From: Bacteriovoracaceae bacterium UBA6144
GTDB lineage: Bacteria > Bdellovibrionota > Bacteriovoracia > Bacteriovoracales > Bacteriovoracaceae
Length of the DNA stretch: 64,000 nucleotides
Assembly: GCA_002435705.1 (NCBI GenBank)
Contig: DIVA01000052.1
Span: 136,961-200,960, forward strand
Direction: 5' to 3'
Positions 9,137 to 16,102 of this stretch are shown piece after piece. Under the pieces are notes generated by a model. The model saw nothing but the letters and a program-made list of their open reading frames with translations, searched no databases and had not been told where the DNA came from. A program made the position numbers and the translations under genes. Each line of letters starts with the position of its first letter. Position 1 is the first letter of the stretch.

Positions 9137-10244
9137 AATCTGGCGCTGGCATGATAATCCTATGCTCACGGGTCTCACCCCAGAGGATAATCTTTATCTT
9201 TGGGAGGATCAGTTTGCTTCCCGCGCTCTTCCTTTCACCGACCTTCCTCATCCCTTGAGCCGCTTTGATCGGGAACGGCAAAGCCACATGGATTCGCTCT
9301 TTGAAACCGTGAAGACTCCTGTCAAAAAGATTAAATCCCTCTCCGAATTGAAGGGCCTTAAACTCAAGGCCTATTACTTTTATGATGACTATTATCTTTC
9401 GGCCCTAGACCACAGAGATGTGGAATTCATATTTCGTCATCCACAGCATTTTGTAGCAGAAGAAAAAGCTCTCAAGGCGATGACTCAAAAAAGTAATTTC
9501 ACTGATTTTCGTTTAAAACTTGAGGGCCAGAATATCTACGCGCAAACATCCTACTCTCATGTGGTGAGCAGTGAGGCAGAGGCCCATGGGATTAAATGCC
9601 TCAATGAGTTTTTAAAACAGGCAGGACCAGATCGATATCTAGATGAGAGAAACGAATTTGAAGCCAGTAAGGCCGGCACTCATTTCTCCTGCCTTCTTTC
9701 TCAGGGCTTACTTTCTCCTCAGCACATTCTCTCTAAACTGCAGGCCTTTGAGGATCAGCATGGGGCCAGTAAATCAAGTTATTGGATAAAGTTTGAGCTT
9801 CTCTGGAGAGAATTTTTTTATTTCATCCAAAATTATTCAACACGCGCACTCTATTTCTCCGATGCAAAATCCTCTCTCCCTCTGGCACCAATCTCGCTTA
9901 GAGGTTTGATGATGGATCTGGCCCGTGAGCCATTGATTGGGGCCATGTTAAATGAACTTACTCAAACCGGTTTGCTCTCCAATCGCTGTCGTCAGATCTT
10001 CGCGAGCTATTTTGTTCATTTAGGTCGCTATGACTGGCGTTACGGGGCCTATCTCTTTCAATATTTTTTAAAAGACTATGATCCCAGTTCCAACTGGGGC
10101 AACTGGCAGTACCTGGCCGGGGTCGGTCGTGATCCTAGAGGCCTGCGCTTTTTTAATCTTCAGACGCAACTCGAGCGCTACAATCCCGATGGCTCGTATT
10201 TAGCTCAGTGGGGAAATCAAAAAGACTTTCTCGCTCACCTCTAA
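9111..10244 (+). CDS. Compact cryptochrome/photolyase-family flavoprotein (DASH-like)
   Basis: A 377-residue protein. The C-terminal two thirds carry the FAD-binding signatures of the cryptochrome/photolyase family: GTHFSCLLSQGLLSPQHIL near residues 188-206, ELLWREFFYF, then TGLLSNRCRQIFASYF and DYDPSSNWGNWQYLAG with GRDPRG near the end. These resemble DASH cryptochromes and photolyases. The N-terminal antenna domain begins with WRWHDNPML, equivalent to the usual LRLHDNPAL, but is shorter than the usual ~190 residues, and the whole protein is well below the usual 430-500. It may repair UV lesions, sense light or act as a flavin redox partner. Its place as last gene of a metabolic operon is unusual. 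Its end overlaps tpm on the other strand by 45 bp. Confidence 0.85.
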   Translation: MGQHFLLAKIWRWHDNPMLTGLTPEDNLYLWEDQFASRALPFTDLPHPLSRFDRERQSHMDSLFETVKTPVKKIKSLSELKGLKLKAYYFYDDYYLSALDHRDVEFIFRHPQHFVAEEKALKAMTQKSNFTDFRLKLEGQNIYAQTSYSHVVSSEAEAHGIKCLNEFLKQAGPDRYLDERNEFEASKAGTHFSCLLSQGLLSPQHILSKLQAFEDQHGASKSSYWIKFELLWREFFYFIQNYSTRALYFSDAKSSLPLAPISLRGLMMDLAREPLIGAMLNELTQTGLLSNRCRQIFASYFVHLGRYDWRYGAYLFQYFLKDYDPSSNWGNWQYLAGVGRDPRGLRFFNLQTQLERYNPDGSYLAQWGNQKDFLAHL

Positions 10245-10829
10245 GTTTTGAAAGCGTGGGTTATCCAGTGGCCCGCTCTTCTCCTCCAAGAGCTCGATCT
10301 GCATGCCACTGTAAGCCTGCCGCACTTCAGCTTCACTGACATTGAAGGGGGGACCCGAGACTTTGTCTTGCTCGTACTCAATGGTGAGGAGCAAGAGTTT
10401 GGTGGCCGGACCCATGAGGGATTTAATTTTTTCGATGTAGCGGGGACGCATGCTCTCAGGCAGAGCGATGGTGGCCGCCCGATCGTAGATAAAGTCAAAA
10501 CCCTTAAGGGATTCGAAAGCAAAGATGTCTTGTTGAAAAAGCTCGATTGATTCGCTCTGGTAGTGATGATGGTTTTTCGCATGGCCAATCTGCTCTTCGC
10601 GGAAAAAATCATCACAGGCAATAGGGGAGAGTTCGACACCCGTGACTTTTAATCCTTGATCACGCCACCACACCAAATCCTTCGTCTTGCCACATAGAGG
10701 CACGAAAACGCTTTGACCTTTCATCGGGGACAAGCGACTCGCGTGGCGCAGGAGAATGGGGTTGACCTCAGACTTATGAAAGCCAATTTGATTGGTTTGC
10801 CAGCGCTCATGCCAAAACGATGCATCCAT
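10200..10829 (-). CDS. tpm: Thiopurine S-methyltransferase family protein
   Basis: A 209-residue SAM-dependent methyltransferase of the usual bacterial TPMT length. The N-terminus WHERWQTNQIGFHK and the SAM-binding loop VFVPLCGKTKDLVWW are diagnostic, followed by GVELSPIACDDFF and the acidic segment FDFIYDRAATIALP. Bacterial TPMT also methylates selenium and tellurium compounds, so metalloid detoxification is one plausible role. A good Shine-Dalgarno (AGGAGA) precedes the ATG, and a TATAGT -10 lies at 10850-10855 on the minus strand. The gene is divergent from the 10863 gene with 33 bp between starts, and tail-to-tail with the photolyase gene. Confidence 0.88.
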   Translation of the reverse strand: MDASFWHERWQTNQIGFHKSEVNPILLRHASRLSPMKGQSVFVPLCGKTKDLVWWRDQGLKVTGVELSPIACDDFFREEQIGHAKNHHHYQSESIELFQQDIFAFESLKGFDFIYDRAATIALPESMRPRYIEKIKSLMGPATKLLLLTIEYEQDKVSGPPFNVSEAEVRQAYSGMQIELLEEKSGPLDNPRFQNLEVSEKVFLISPLS

Positions 10830-10857
10830 TGGTTTTCTCCTGAGAATTTACTATACT
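10829..10857 (+). promoter_or_regulatory. Sigma-70-like promoter giving a leaderless message
   Basis: TTGGTT at 10829-10834 and TATACT at 10852-10857 are separated by 17 bp. Only five bases separate the -10 from the ATG at 10863, so the transcript should start at the start codon. The opposing tpm promoter (TATAGT, read on the minus strand at 10850-10855) overlaps this -10, so the two genes probably compete for polymerase. Confidence 0.55.
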
Positions 10858-10862
10858 AAAGC

Positions 10863-12182
10863 ATGTCTCAAATTCCCTATCAACACCTATTAGTCGATCC
10901 TCTCACAGGTCTTGAGCTGCCTCAGCTTTTTAAGCTCTCTTCTCGAGTCGATTGCCTCCTGCCCAACGCTCACTTAGCGCTTGAGCACATCGCAGGTCAG
11001 TGGCACATGCTCTCGACGAAACTTCAGCGCGACATTTCAGAAGAAGAAGCGCTCCTGAAGCATCCAAATCTCCACCCTCTGATGCGCGAGCGGATGCAGA
11101 CGGATGTGGAGTGGCAAAAGAAATTTCTGGGCCAGCTGCAGGAGATTTTTAAATCCATTCCGACGCATGTGAAGAGTGCTTTTCACGACAAGACCCTTCA
11201 GGGCCTGGGCCACACACTGCCTCTCACACAGCCCTTGATTGGACATCCCAAAAATATTTTTCGGGACTGGAGTTGGGGTGAAGCCGAAAACCGGCGCTAC
11301 CTCGAACTGGTGCAGGCGCGCGTGCAAGGGGAGAAGAAGAATATTCTCGTCATCGCTGCTGGTGCGGGACGGCTCGCTTATGATTTGCACCACCACTTGA
11401 AGGCGCAGTTTACCTTTGCCCTGGATAATAGTTATTTTTTCAGTGAGTGTTTTCAGCGCATCTGCTGGGGTGAGGGCGTGGAGTTGGTGGAATTTCCGGC
11501 GCCGAGACTGGGAGATGAAAACCTTGCTCACGAGCACAAGCTCATGGCCCCTAGTCTTGCTAGGGAAGGCTTGGTTTTTCACTTGGGTGACCTCAATTAT
11601 CTTCCCTATAGGCCTGAGAGTTTTGATCTCATCATCACACCCTGGATCATTGATCTTATCCCTTCAACGCTGCCTTTTCTTATCTCCAATATCTCAAGTC
11701 TTCTCAATCCTCAAGGCCAGTGGATCAATTTTGGCCCCTACTCACTTCCTTCGGATATTCCTGCCCGTTATCGCTGGTCGCAGAATGAAATAAGAGGCTT
11801 CATCGAAGAAGTCGGCTTGGAAAATTTCGAAGAGACTTGGGAGCAAGTCGAGTACTTGAAGTCGCCGCACACAAGTCTCACGCGCCAGGAGAGAATGTGG
11901 ACCTTTAGCTGCACGAAGCTCGAGTCCACAGGCCTTTCTATCCAGCGGCCGCAGCTCAAAGAGTCCTGGCTAATTCACCATGACCACGCCATTCCCTTGA
12001 GCTCGAAAGTGCAAATGAGTCTGATGACCCATAAAGTCCCGGCCCGGGTGTTTGAACTCATCAATGGAAAGCGCTCACTCAATCAGATCGCCCGCGTGAT
12101 CATGCAGGAGTTTCAAATGTCAGAAGCTGAAGCTCAGCAAGCGCTCGTGCACTTTCTCTCTCGCTGGGCAGAATCGGGTTAG
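10863..12182 (+). CDS. N2227-like methyltransferase fused to a PqqD-like domain
   Basis: A 439-residue protein. Residues ~155-330 are a class I SAM methyltransferase: the glycine-rich loop ILVIAAGAGRLAYDL, the acidic residue in FALDNSYFFSE, and the segment GQWINFGPYSLP, which resembles the WINLGPLLYH motif of carnosine N-methyltransferases (N2227 family). Residues ~375-435 (VPARVFELINGKRSLNQIA and following) resemble PqqD-like winged domains, which present peptide substrates to modifying enzymes in RiPP pathways. The first ~140 residues are helical and unassigned. The combination suggests methylation of a peptide or small histidine-containing molecule, but the substrate is unknown. The stop codon interlocks with that of the DoxX gene (4 bp overlap). 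Confidence 0.65.
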   Translation: MSQIPYQHLLVDPLTGLELPQLFKLSSRVDCLLPNAHLALEHIAGQWHMLSTKLQRDISEEEALLKHPNLHPLMRERMQTDVEWQKKFLGQLQEIFKSIPTHVKSAFHDKTLQGLGHTLPLTQPLIGHPKNIFRDWSWGEAENRRYLELVQARVQGEKKNILVIAAGAGRLAYDLHHHLKAQFTFALDNSYFFSECFQRICWGEGVELVEFPAPRLGDENLAHEHKLMAPSLAREGLVFHLGDLNYLPYRPESFDLIITPWIIDLIPSTLPFLISNISSLLNPQGQWINFGPYSLPSDIPARYRWSQNEIRGFIEEVGLENFEETWEQVEYLKSPHTSLTRQERMWTFSCTKLESTGLSIQRPQLKESWLIHHDHAIPLSSKVQMSLMTHKVPARVFELINGKRSLNQIARVIMQEFQMSEAEAQQALVHFLSRWAESG

Positions 12183-12574
12183 CCTCTTTTTCTGGCAATC
12201 CACGTGTCGATCGCATAACGACCTCCACCCTGAGCAAGATAAAGCACACCAAATGCCAGATAGAGTAGGGCCATTTCTTTTTTGGCAAAGGGGTCTGCGG
12301 CATGTACCACAAAAGCCGCTCCGGCCATCACACCCACCCACAGGCCTCCCATCACGCGAGTGAAGAGTCCCATGGCAATAAAAATGCCACCTATTAATTC
12401 AATCAAACCAACGGCCCACGCCATGACAAGAGGAAGAGGGAAGCCGAAGGAGCCGATGGCACCAATGAGTCCTTCACTCGGAGGAACTTTTCCAACTCCG
12501 TGAGCAAAGGCCATGGTGAGTCCCACAAAAATTCGAACAGCAGCAAAAAGTGTATGGCCTGTGATCTCTTTCAT
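12179..12574 (-). CDS. DoxX-family membrane protein
   Basis: A 131-residue protein with four membrane helices and the DoxX pattern: an early AAVRIFVGLTMAFAHGVGK segment, GFPLPLVMAWAVGLIELIGGI in the middle and MALLYLAFGVLYLAQGGGR at the end, followed by a basic tail. DoxX proteins are small quinone-interacting or redox-associated membrane proteins; the exact role varies and cannot be set here. A strong Shine-Dalgarno (GAGGAG) lies just upstream of the ATG. It is divergent from the glycerophosphodiesterase gene at 12615. Confidence 0.85.
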   Translation of the reverse strand: MKEITGHTLFAAVRIFVGLTMAFAHGVGKVPPSEGLIGAIGSFGFPLPLVMAWAVGLIELIGGIFIAMGLFTRVMGGLWVGVMAGAAFVVHAADPFAKKEMALLYLAFGVLYLAQGGGRYAIDTWIARKRG

Positions 12575-12602
12575 CCTGACTCCTCAAAAAAATTTATTCT
12601 GC

Positions 12603-12608
12603 TATAAT
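12603..12608 (+). promoter_or_regulatory. Consensus -10 TATAAT six bases before a start codon
   Basis: A perfect TATAAT ends six bases before the ATG at 12615. No ribosome binding site can fit between the predicted transcription start and the ATG, so the message should be leaderless. No convincing -35 is present at 16-18 bp. Confidence 0.5.
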
Positions 12609-12614
12609 CTTAGG

Positions 12615-13466
12615 ATGAAAAAACTAATCTTTCCGCTTCTTTTGTTGATGAATTTAAATGCATGGGCCTTTGATTGGCAGGGGCATCGAGGCGCGCGGGG
12701 CTTATTCCCAGAAAATAGTCTAGAAGGGATGCGCGAGGCGCTTAAGTATCCGATCACAACACTTGAGTTTGATGTGATCGTTTCTCAAGACCAAAAGGTT
12801 CTACTCAGTCATGAGCCTTGGCTTGGTGAAGAGGCTTGTCTCAATCTTGAGGGCAAAGAGGTCAAAGAAAAAGAGATTAATCTCTATAAATTTAAATATG
12901 ATGAGATAAAAAAATTCGACTGCGGCTCTAAAAAGCATCCTCGTTTCTTGGAGCAAAAAAAAATAAAAATTCATAAACCTCTCTTATCTGATGTGCTGAC
13001 TCAGATTGAGGCAGAGTATGCTGCTCGAAAGATTTTCTACAACATTGAAATAAAATCGACTCCTCAAGATGAGTTGGAGGGGTTTCAACCCAGCGTTTCT
13101 GTCTTTACTGATTTGGTGGTCGCGGCCATAAAAGCTCATTTGCCTGAGGATCGGTTTTTTATTCAGTCTTTTGATTTTCGTGTCCTGGCTTATCTGAATA
13201 AAAACTATCCCACTATCCAGACCGTGGCCTTGATTGAAGAAAATTTGCCGCAAGAATTAGTGCTCAAGCAGTTGGGCTTTAAGCCCACGGTGTTTTCTCC
13301 CTACTTTAAATTTCTCAATAAAATGAACGTCACTCAGTGGCAAAAATTAGGGGTGAAGGTTATTCCGTGGACGGTGAATGATCTTCAAGACTTAAAGCGC
13401 GTCAAAGCTTTGGGAGTGGATGGAATTATCACAGACTACCCTGACAGGATTACTAAGGTAAAATAA
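12615..13466 (+). CDS. Secreted glycerophosphodiester phosphodiesterase
   Basis: A 283-residue enzyme. The start at 12615 was chosen over in-frame codons further upstream because it begins a signal peptide (MKKLIFPLLLLMNLNAWA), which sends it to the periplasm. The GDPD-family catalytic motif HRGARGLFPENS follows at once, then the metal-ligand strand LEFDVIV and the second catalytic histidine in LSHEP. Other family marks are NIEIKS and the final GVDGIITDYPDR. It cleaves glycerophosphodiesters to glycerol-3-phosphate and an alcohol, feeding on lipid head groups. The length and motifs match the family well. Confidence 0.9.
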   Translation: MKKLIFPLLLLMNLNAWAFDWQGHRGARGLFPENSLEGMREALKYPITTLEFDVIVSQDQKVLLSHEPWLGEEACLNLEGKEVKEKEINLYKFKYDEIKKFDCGSKKHPRFLEQKKIKIHKPLLSDVLTQIEAEYAARKIFYNIEIKSTPQDELEGFQPSVSVFTDLVVAAIKAHLPEDRFFIQSFDFRVLAYLNKNYPTIQTVALIEENLPQELVLKQLGFKPTVFSPYFKFLNKMNVTQWQKLGVKVIPWTVNDLQDLKRVKALGVDGIITDYPDRITKVK

Positions 13467-13481
13467 TCCCTCTTGGGATTA
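13464..13481 (+). terminator. Short hairpin at the end of the glycerophosphodiesterase gene
   Basis: TAATCCC and GGGATTA pair across a TCTT loop, with the stop codon forming the first stem bases. There is no T-run after it, so it is a weak or non-intrinsic terminator at best. Confidence 0.3.
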
Positions 13482-13519
13482 ACCAAGGCTTTTCCATACA
13501 ATAGTTAAGGGAGAGAAGC

Positions 13520-14098
13520 ATGAAATTGTTTTTTGTATGGCTCGTTTTACTTGGTCCTGTGTGGGCAGAAGAAAACTGTGATCCCGTTCCCGCTGGGATG
13601 AATGGTCTTAAAGATTTTGCTTATCAAAATCTTTCTGTCACAGAACAGATGTTTAAAAACGTCCTGAAGTTCAACGTCAAGATGGCCGGAGAAGGTAATA
13701 TTTCTGTCTTAGTGAATGATAAAGGTCAGCTTGAGGCCCTTCGTCTTAACTATTCCCATAAAGATGATAAAAAATCTTTTGTTCTCGATCGGACAAAGCT
13801 TGATCGTGCTGAGAGAATCTCTCTGCCCGGCAGGCCTGGAGAAGATGATCAGCCACCACTGCAATTTTATCCTGTGAAGCCACCGGGCCTTGATTTTGTG
13901 AAAGGCGGTGTGTTTAAGATTGCCATCATCACAGAGCAAGATCCCCCTCGTACCGAAGAGTATGAAGTGACTTTACGGAAATCAGGACCCGACTGGATTC
14001 TTGATCAAAATAACAGAAAAGTCACCAGCATGACTCTTCACCCTGGCGTTAGCTTTCTGAGTTGGAAAGGAACCTTCAACCGCATTGAGTTCCGCTAA
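13520..14098 (+). CDS. Secreted protein of unknown function
   Basis: A 192-residue protein with a clear signal peptide (MKLFFVWLVLLGPVWAEE) cleaved before a C-containing N-terminus. The rest is beta-rich and polar, without a motif I recognise. A GGGAG-type ribosome binding site sits upstream. It is convergent with the small secreted protein gene at 14101, and only 2 bp separate their stop codons. Function unknown; the location is probably the periplasm. Confidence 0.7.
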   Translation: MKLFFVWLVLLGPVWAEENCDPVPAGMNGLKDFAYQNLSVTEQMFKNVLKFNVKMAGEGNISVLVNDKGQLEALRLNYSHKDDKKSFVLDRTKLDRAERISLPGRPGEDDQPPLQFYPVKPPGLDFVKGGVFKIAIITEQDPPRTEEYEVTLRKSGPDWILDQNNRKVTSMTLHPGVSFLSWKGTFNRIEFR

Positions 14099-14100
14099 CT

Positions 14101-14412
14101 CTATCTTTCCGTACAGCTAATGGTGTGAGTGGTGAAACGAATTTTTTCGCGAAAGTCTCTGAGATAAATAGTCCGAAAGCTATTCATCTTGCGATAGATC
14201 GTCTCCCAATAGAAATGAGTCTCTGGGCTGCGCTCTGTGTGCAGCATAATGGTCCCTCGACACTCAACATCTGCATCTGTGTGATTATAGATGTCGACAC
14301 TGGCCATGTTCCCAAAGCCAGATACTCGGGGATTCAAAAAAACTGGACGCCCTGGGTAAGAAAAGGCCGCTAGACTCATGAGGCAAAGAAAACTTAACAA
14401 CAAAAATTTCAT
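14101..14412 (-). CDS. Small secreted protein of unknown function
   Basis: A ~103-residue protein beginning at MKFLLLSFLCLMSLAAFSYP, a good signal peptide. An ATG two codons upstream (14418) is directly against the AAGGA ribosome binding site and so is less likely. The mature part is short and beta-rich, with two cysteines (DVECRG and SCTER) that could form a disulfide. No family is recognised. Its promoter region is shared with the divergent receiver gene at 14484. Confidence 0.65.
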   Translation of the reverse strand: MKFLLLSFLCLMSLAAFSYPGRPVFLNPRVSGFGNMASVDIYNHTDADVECRGTIMLHTERSPETHFYWETIYRKMNSFRTIYLRDFREKIRFTTHTISCTER

Positions 14413-14483
14413 ACTCATTCCTTTGATAGGTATAATTAACTCAAACTCAAATCGAGTTGTCTACCTGCCCAAGAGAGGATCAG

Positions 14484-14924
14484 ATGTCACAGTATAAGGT
14501 CTTAGTTGTCGATGATGAGCAGGACATTCGTGAATGCATGGAAATGCTCGTGAAAGACAAGCACATCTCCTTCACCTTGGCTGAAGACGGACAGGCCGGT
14601 CTTGATATTTTGTTGCAAGAGAAGTTTGACTGTGTGGTAAGTGATATCAAAATGCCTCGTATGGACGGTATCACGATGCTAAAAAAAATGCGTGCAGCCC
14701 ATATTCATACTCCCATTATTTTTATTTCCGCTTTTGCCAGTGAAGATTTTGCTCACGATGTGAGTGTGTATGGAGCCGCCAAGATGATCCATAAGCTAGA
14801 GCTCACACAGATTAAGAATCACATTCTTGAGGCGATTAAGTCAGCGGGAGAGATCAAGGCCCTTGAAAGCAGTGGTGATGATATCGCTTCAGACTTTCTT
14901 AACTTGGTGAATAAGACAAAATAA
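14484..14924 (+). CDS. Single-domain response regulator (CheY-like receiver)
   Basis: A 146-residue receiver domain with no output domain. The start at 14484 is chosen because an AGAGAGG ribosome binding site precedes it and it begins directly with the first strand KVLVVDDE. The acidic pair is D10/D11, the phosphoacceptor D54 (VVSDIKMPRMDG), the conserved Ser S82 (FISAF) and the Lys K104, although the usual K-P is K-L. About 30 extra residues follow the domain. No histidine kinase is nearby, so the partner is unknown. A TATAAT at 14431-14436 could be its -10. The stop overlaps the TatD-like start by one base. Confidence 0.88.
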   Translation: MSQYKVLVVDDEQDIRECMEMLVKDKHISFTLAEDGQAGLDILLQEKFDCVVSDIKMPRMDGITMLKKMRAAHIHTPIIFISAFASEDFAHDVSVYGAAKMIHKLELTQIKNHILEAIKSAGEIKALESSGDDIASDFLNLVNKTK

Positions 14925-15535
14925 TGGATGCGCACACTCATCGTGCCGAGGGTCATCACCCCCGCGCCTATGTGTTAGCGGCGACGGAGCTTATGGCTCC
15001 ACCGGACCATGAGAAATTCTGCGCTGGCATTCACCCCTGGCACATCTCCGGTTACCCCGCTCAAAAACCAGATCTCTTTAAACTCTTTTCTCACCGCAAC
15101 TGTATTGGGATTGGAGAGACGGGACTGGATCGTCTTTATCCCCATCTCGCGCTTCAGGTTGAATCCCTCATGTGGCATTGGGATAAGGCGGAAGACTTCG
15201 AGAAACCCCTCATCTTACATCTGGTCAAAAGCAGCAGTGACATTTTGGCCCTACTCAAAAAGCGCAAGGCCCGCACCCATTGGATCTTTCATGATTTTCA
15301 GGGCCCTGCTGATGTGGTGAAACGAATTCTTAAACTCCACCCACAGAGTTTTTTCTCCTTTGGTCCACGGGGGCTTGCTCGCTCTGATTCTCGGCACCTA
15401 TGGGAGCAAGTCCCGGCCCATCTCAGGCTCATTGAGACCGATGATTCTGGACTTGAGATTGAGGCCGTCCTCAAGATGTCTCAAGCTTCGCCGGAAGAGA
15501 TGTCAAAAAATTTTCACACTGCCTTTTCACTCTGA
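14924..15535 (+). CDS. TatD-like metal-dependent hydrolase, short form
   Basis: A 203-residue protein with the TatD-family metal-site motifs in order: DAHTHRAEG at the start, GIHPWH near residue 35, GIGETGLDR near 65, the LHLVKSS segment, WIFHDFQG and ETDDSG near the end. TatD proteins are divalent-metal hydrolases, often 3'-5' exonucleases on DNA or RNA. This one is shorter than the usual ~260 residues, with losses mostly in the loops and C-terminus, so its activity and substrate may differ. It is translationally coupled to the upstream receiver gene by a one-base overlap. Confidence 0.8.
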   Translation: MDAHTHRAEGHHPRAYVLAATELMAPPDHEKFCAGIHPWHISGYPAQKPDLFKLFSHRNCIGIGETGLDRLYPHLALQVESLMWHWDKAEDFEKPLILHLVKSSSDILALLKKRKARTHWIFHDFQGPADVVKRILKLHPQSFFSFGPRGLARSDSRHLWEQVPAHLRLIETDDSGLEIEAVLKMSQASPEEMSKNFHTAFSL

Positions 15536-15583
15536 AAGCCTTGGCGTATTAAAACAGAAATTGATATATGTTAAGAAATTGTC

Positions 15584-15597
15584 TTAACTGCAGTTAA
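15584..15597. promoter_or_regulatory. Perfect 14-bp palindrome upstream of a secreted-protein gene
   Basis: TTAACTGCAGTTAA is a perfect dyad ending 15 bp before the ATG at 15613 and just upstream of its TTTGGAGG ribosome binding site. Its position suggests an operator or a control hairpin; no regulator is assigned. Confidence 0.35.
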
Positions 15598-15612
15598 AAC
15601 TTTGGAGGTTTT

Positions 15613-16071
15613 ATGCGTCTACTTTCTATGCTTATGGTTATTTTTTCTCTCAGTGCTTTCGCCACTGAATATGAAAAGAAGACTTTCAGCCACACTGATT
15701 TTGGCAACGACGGCTTTTCTCGTAACTACTACGCTTGTAGCTTCGCTGAAGCGGCTTTGAATGATCACTTGGTACAATTAGGGGCCATCAACGTCCGCAC
15801 CAGCTGTTCTGGCGGCATTGAACCATGGGGCACAGTATTCCCAGTTTCTCTTCGCGCCACTTATGAAGCGCCAAAGGCCGGACAAGATTTTTCACGTACA
15901 GAGAGAGTCCGTCTCACCTCTCAGTCTCGTGGCAACTCAAGCTGTTTTTTCCACACGAAGCTTTTGAGAAAGCTTCTTCCTGAATTCGCTAACGTGAAGA
16001 TTTCTTCACAGCGCTCAACATGCTCAGACAACAACAGCCGTTGGAGCTACGATCTACAGGTTTCTCTTTAA
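15613..16071 (+). CDS. Secreted protein of unknown function
   Basis: A 152-residue protein with signal peptide MRLLSMLMVIFSLSAFAT. The mature part has four cysteines (YYACSF, RTSCSG, SSCFFH and STCSDN) spaced as if to make two disulfides. It resembles no family I can name. A strong GGAGG ribosome binding site and an upstream palindrome indicate an independently controlled gene. A G+C-rich hairpin follows the stop codon. Confidence 0.7.
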   Translation: MRLLSMLMVIFSLSAFATEYEKKTFSHTDFGNDGFSRNYYACSFAEAALNDHLVQLGAINVRTSCSGGIEPWGTVFPVSLRATYEAPKAGQDFSRTERVRLTSQSRGNSSCFFHTKLLRKLLPEFANVKISSQRSTCSDNNSRWSYDLQVSL

Positions 16072-16079
16072 ATTCTCAG

Positions 16080-16097
16080 GGGCCTCTTTGGAGGCCC
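16080..16097 (+). terminator. Hairpin terminator after a secreted-protein gene
   Basis: GGGCCTC and GAGGCCC form a perfect 7-bp stem with a TTTG loop, followed by a weakly T-rich CTTACT. It sits between two convergent genes and could act in both directions. Confidence 0.5.
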
Positions 16098-16102
16098 TTA
16101 CT

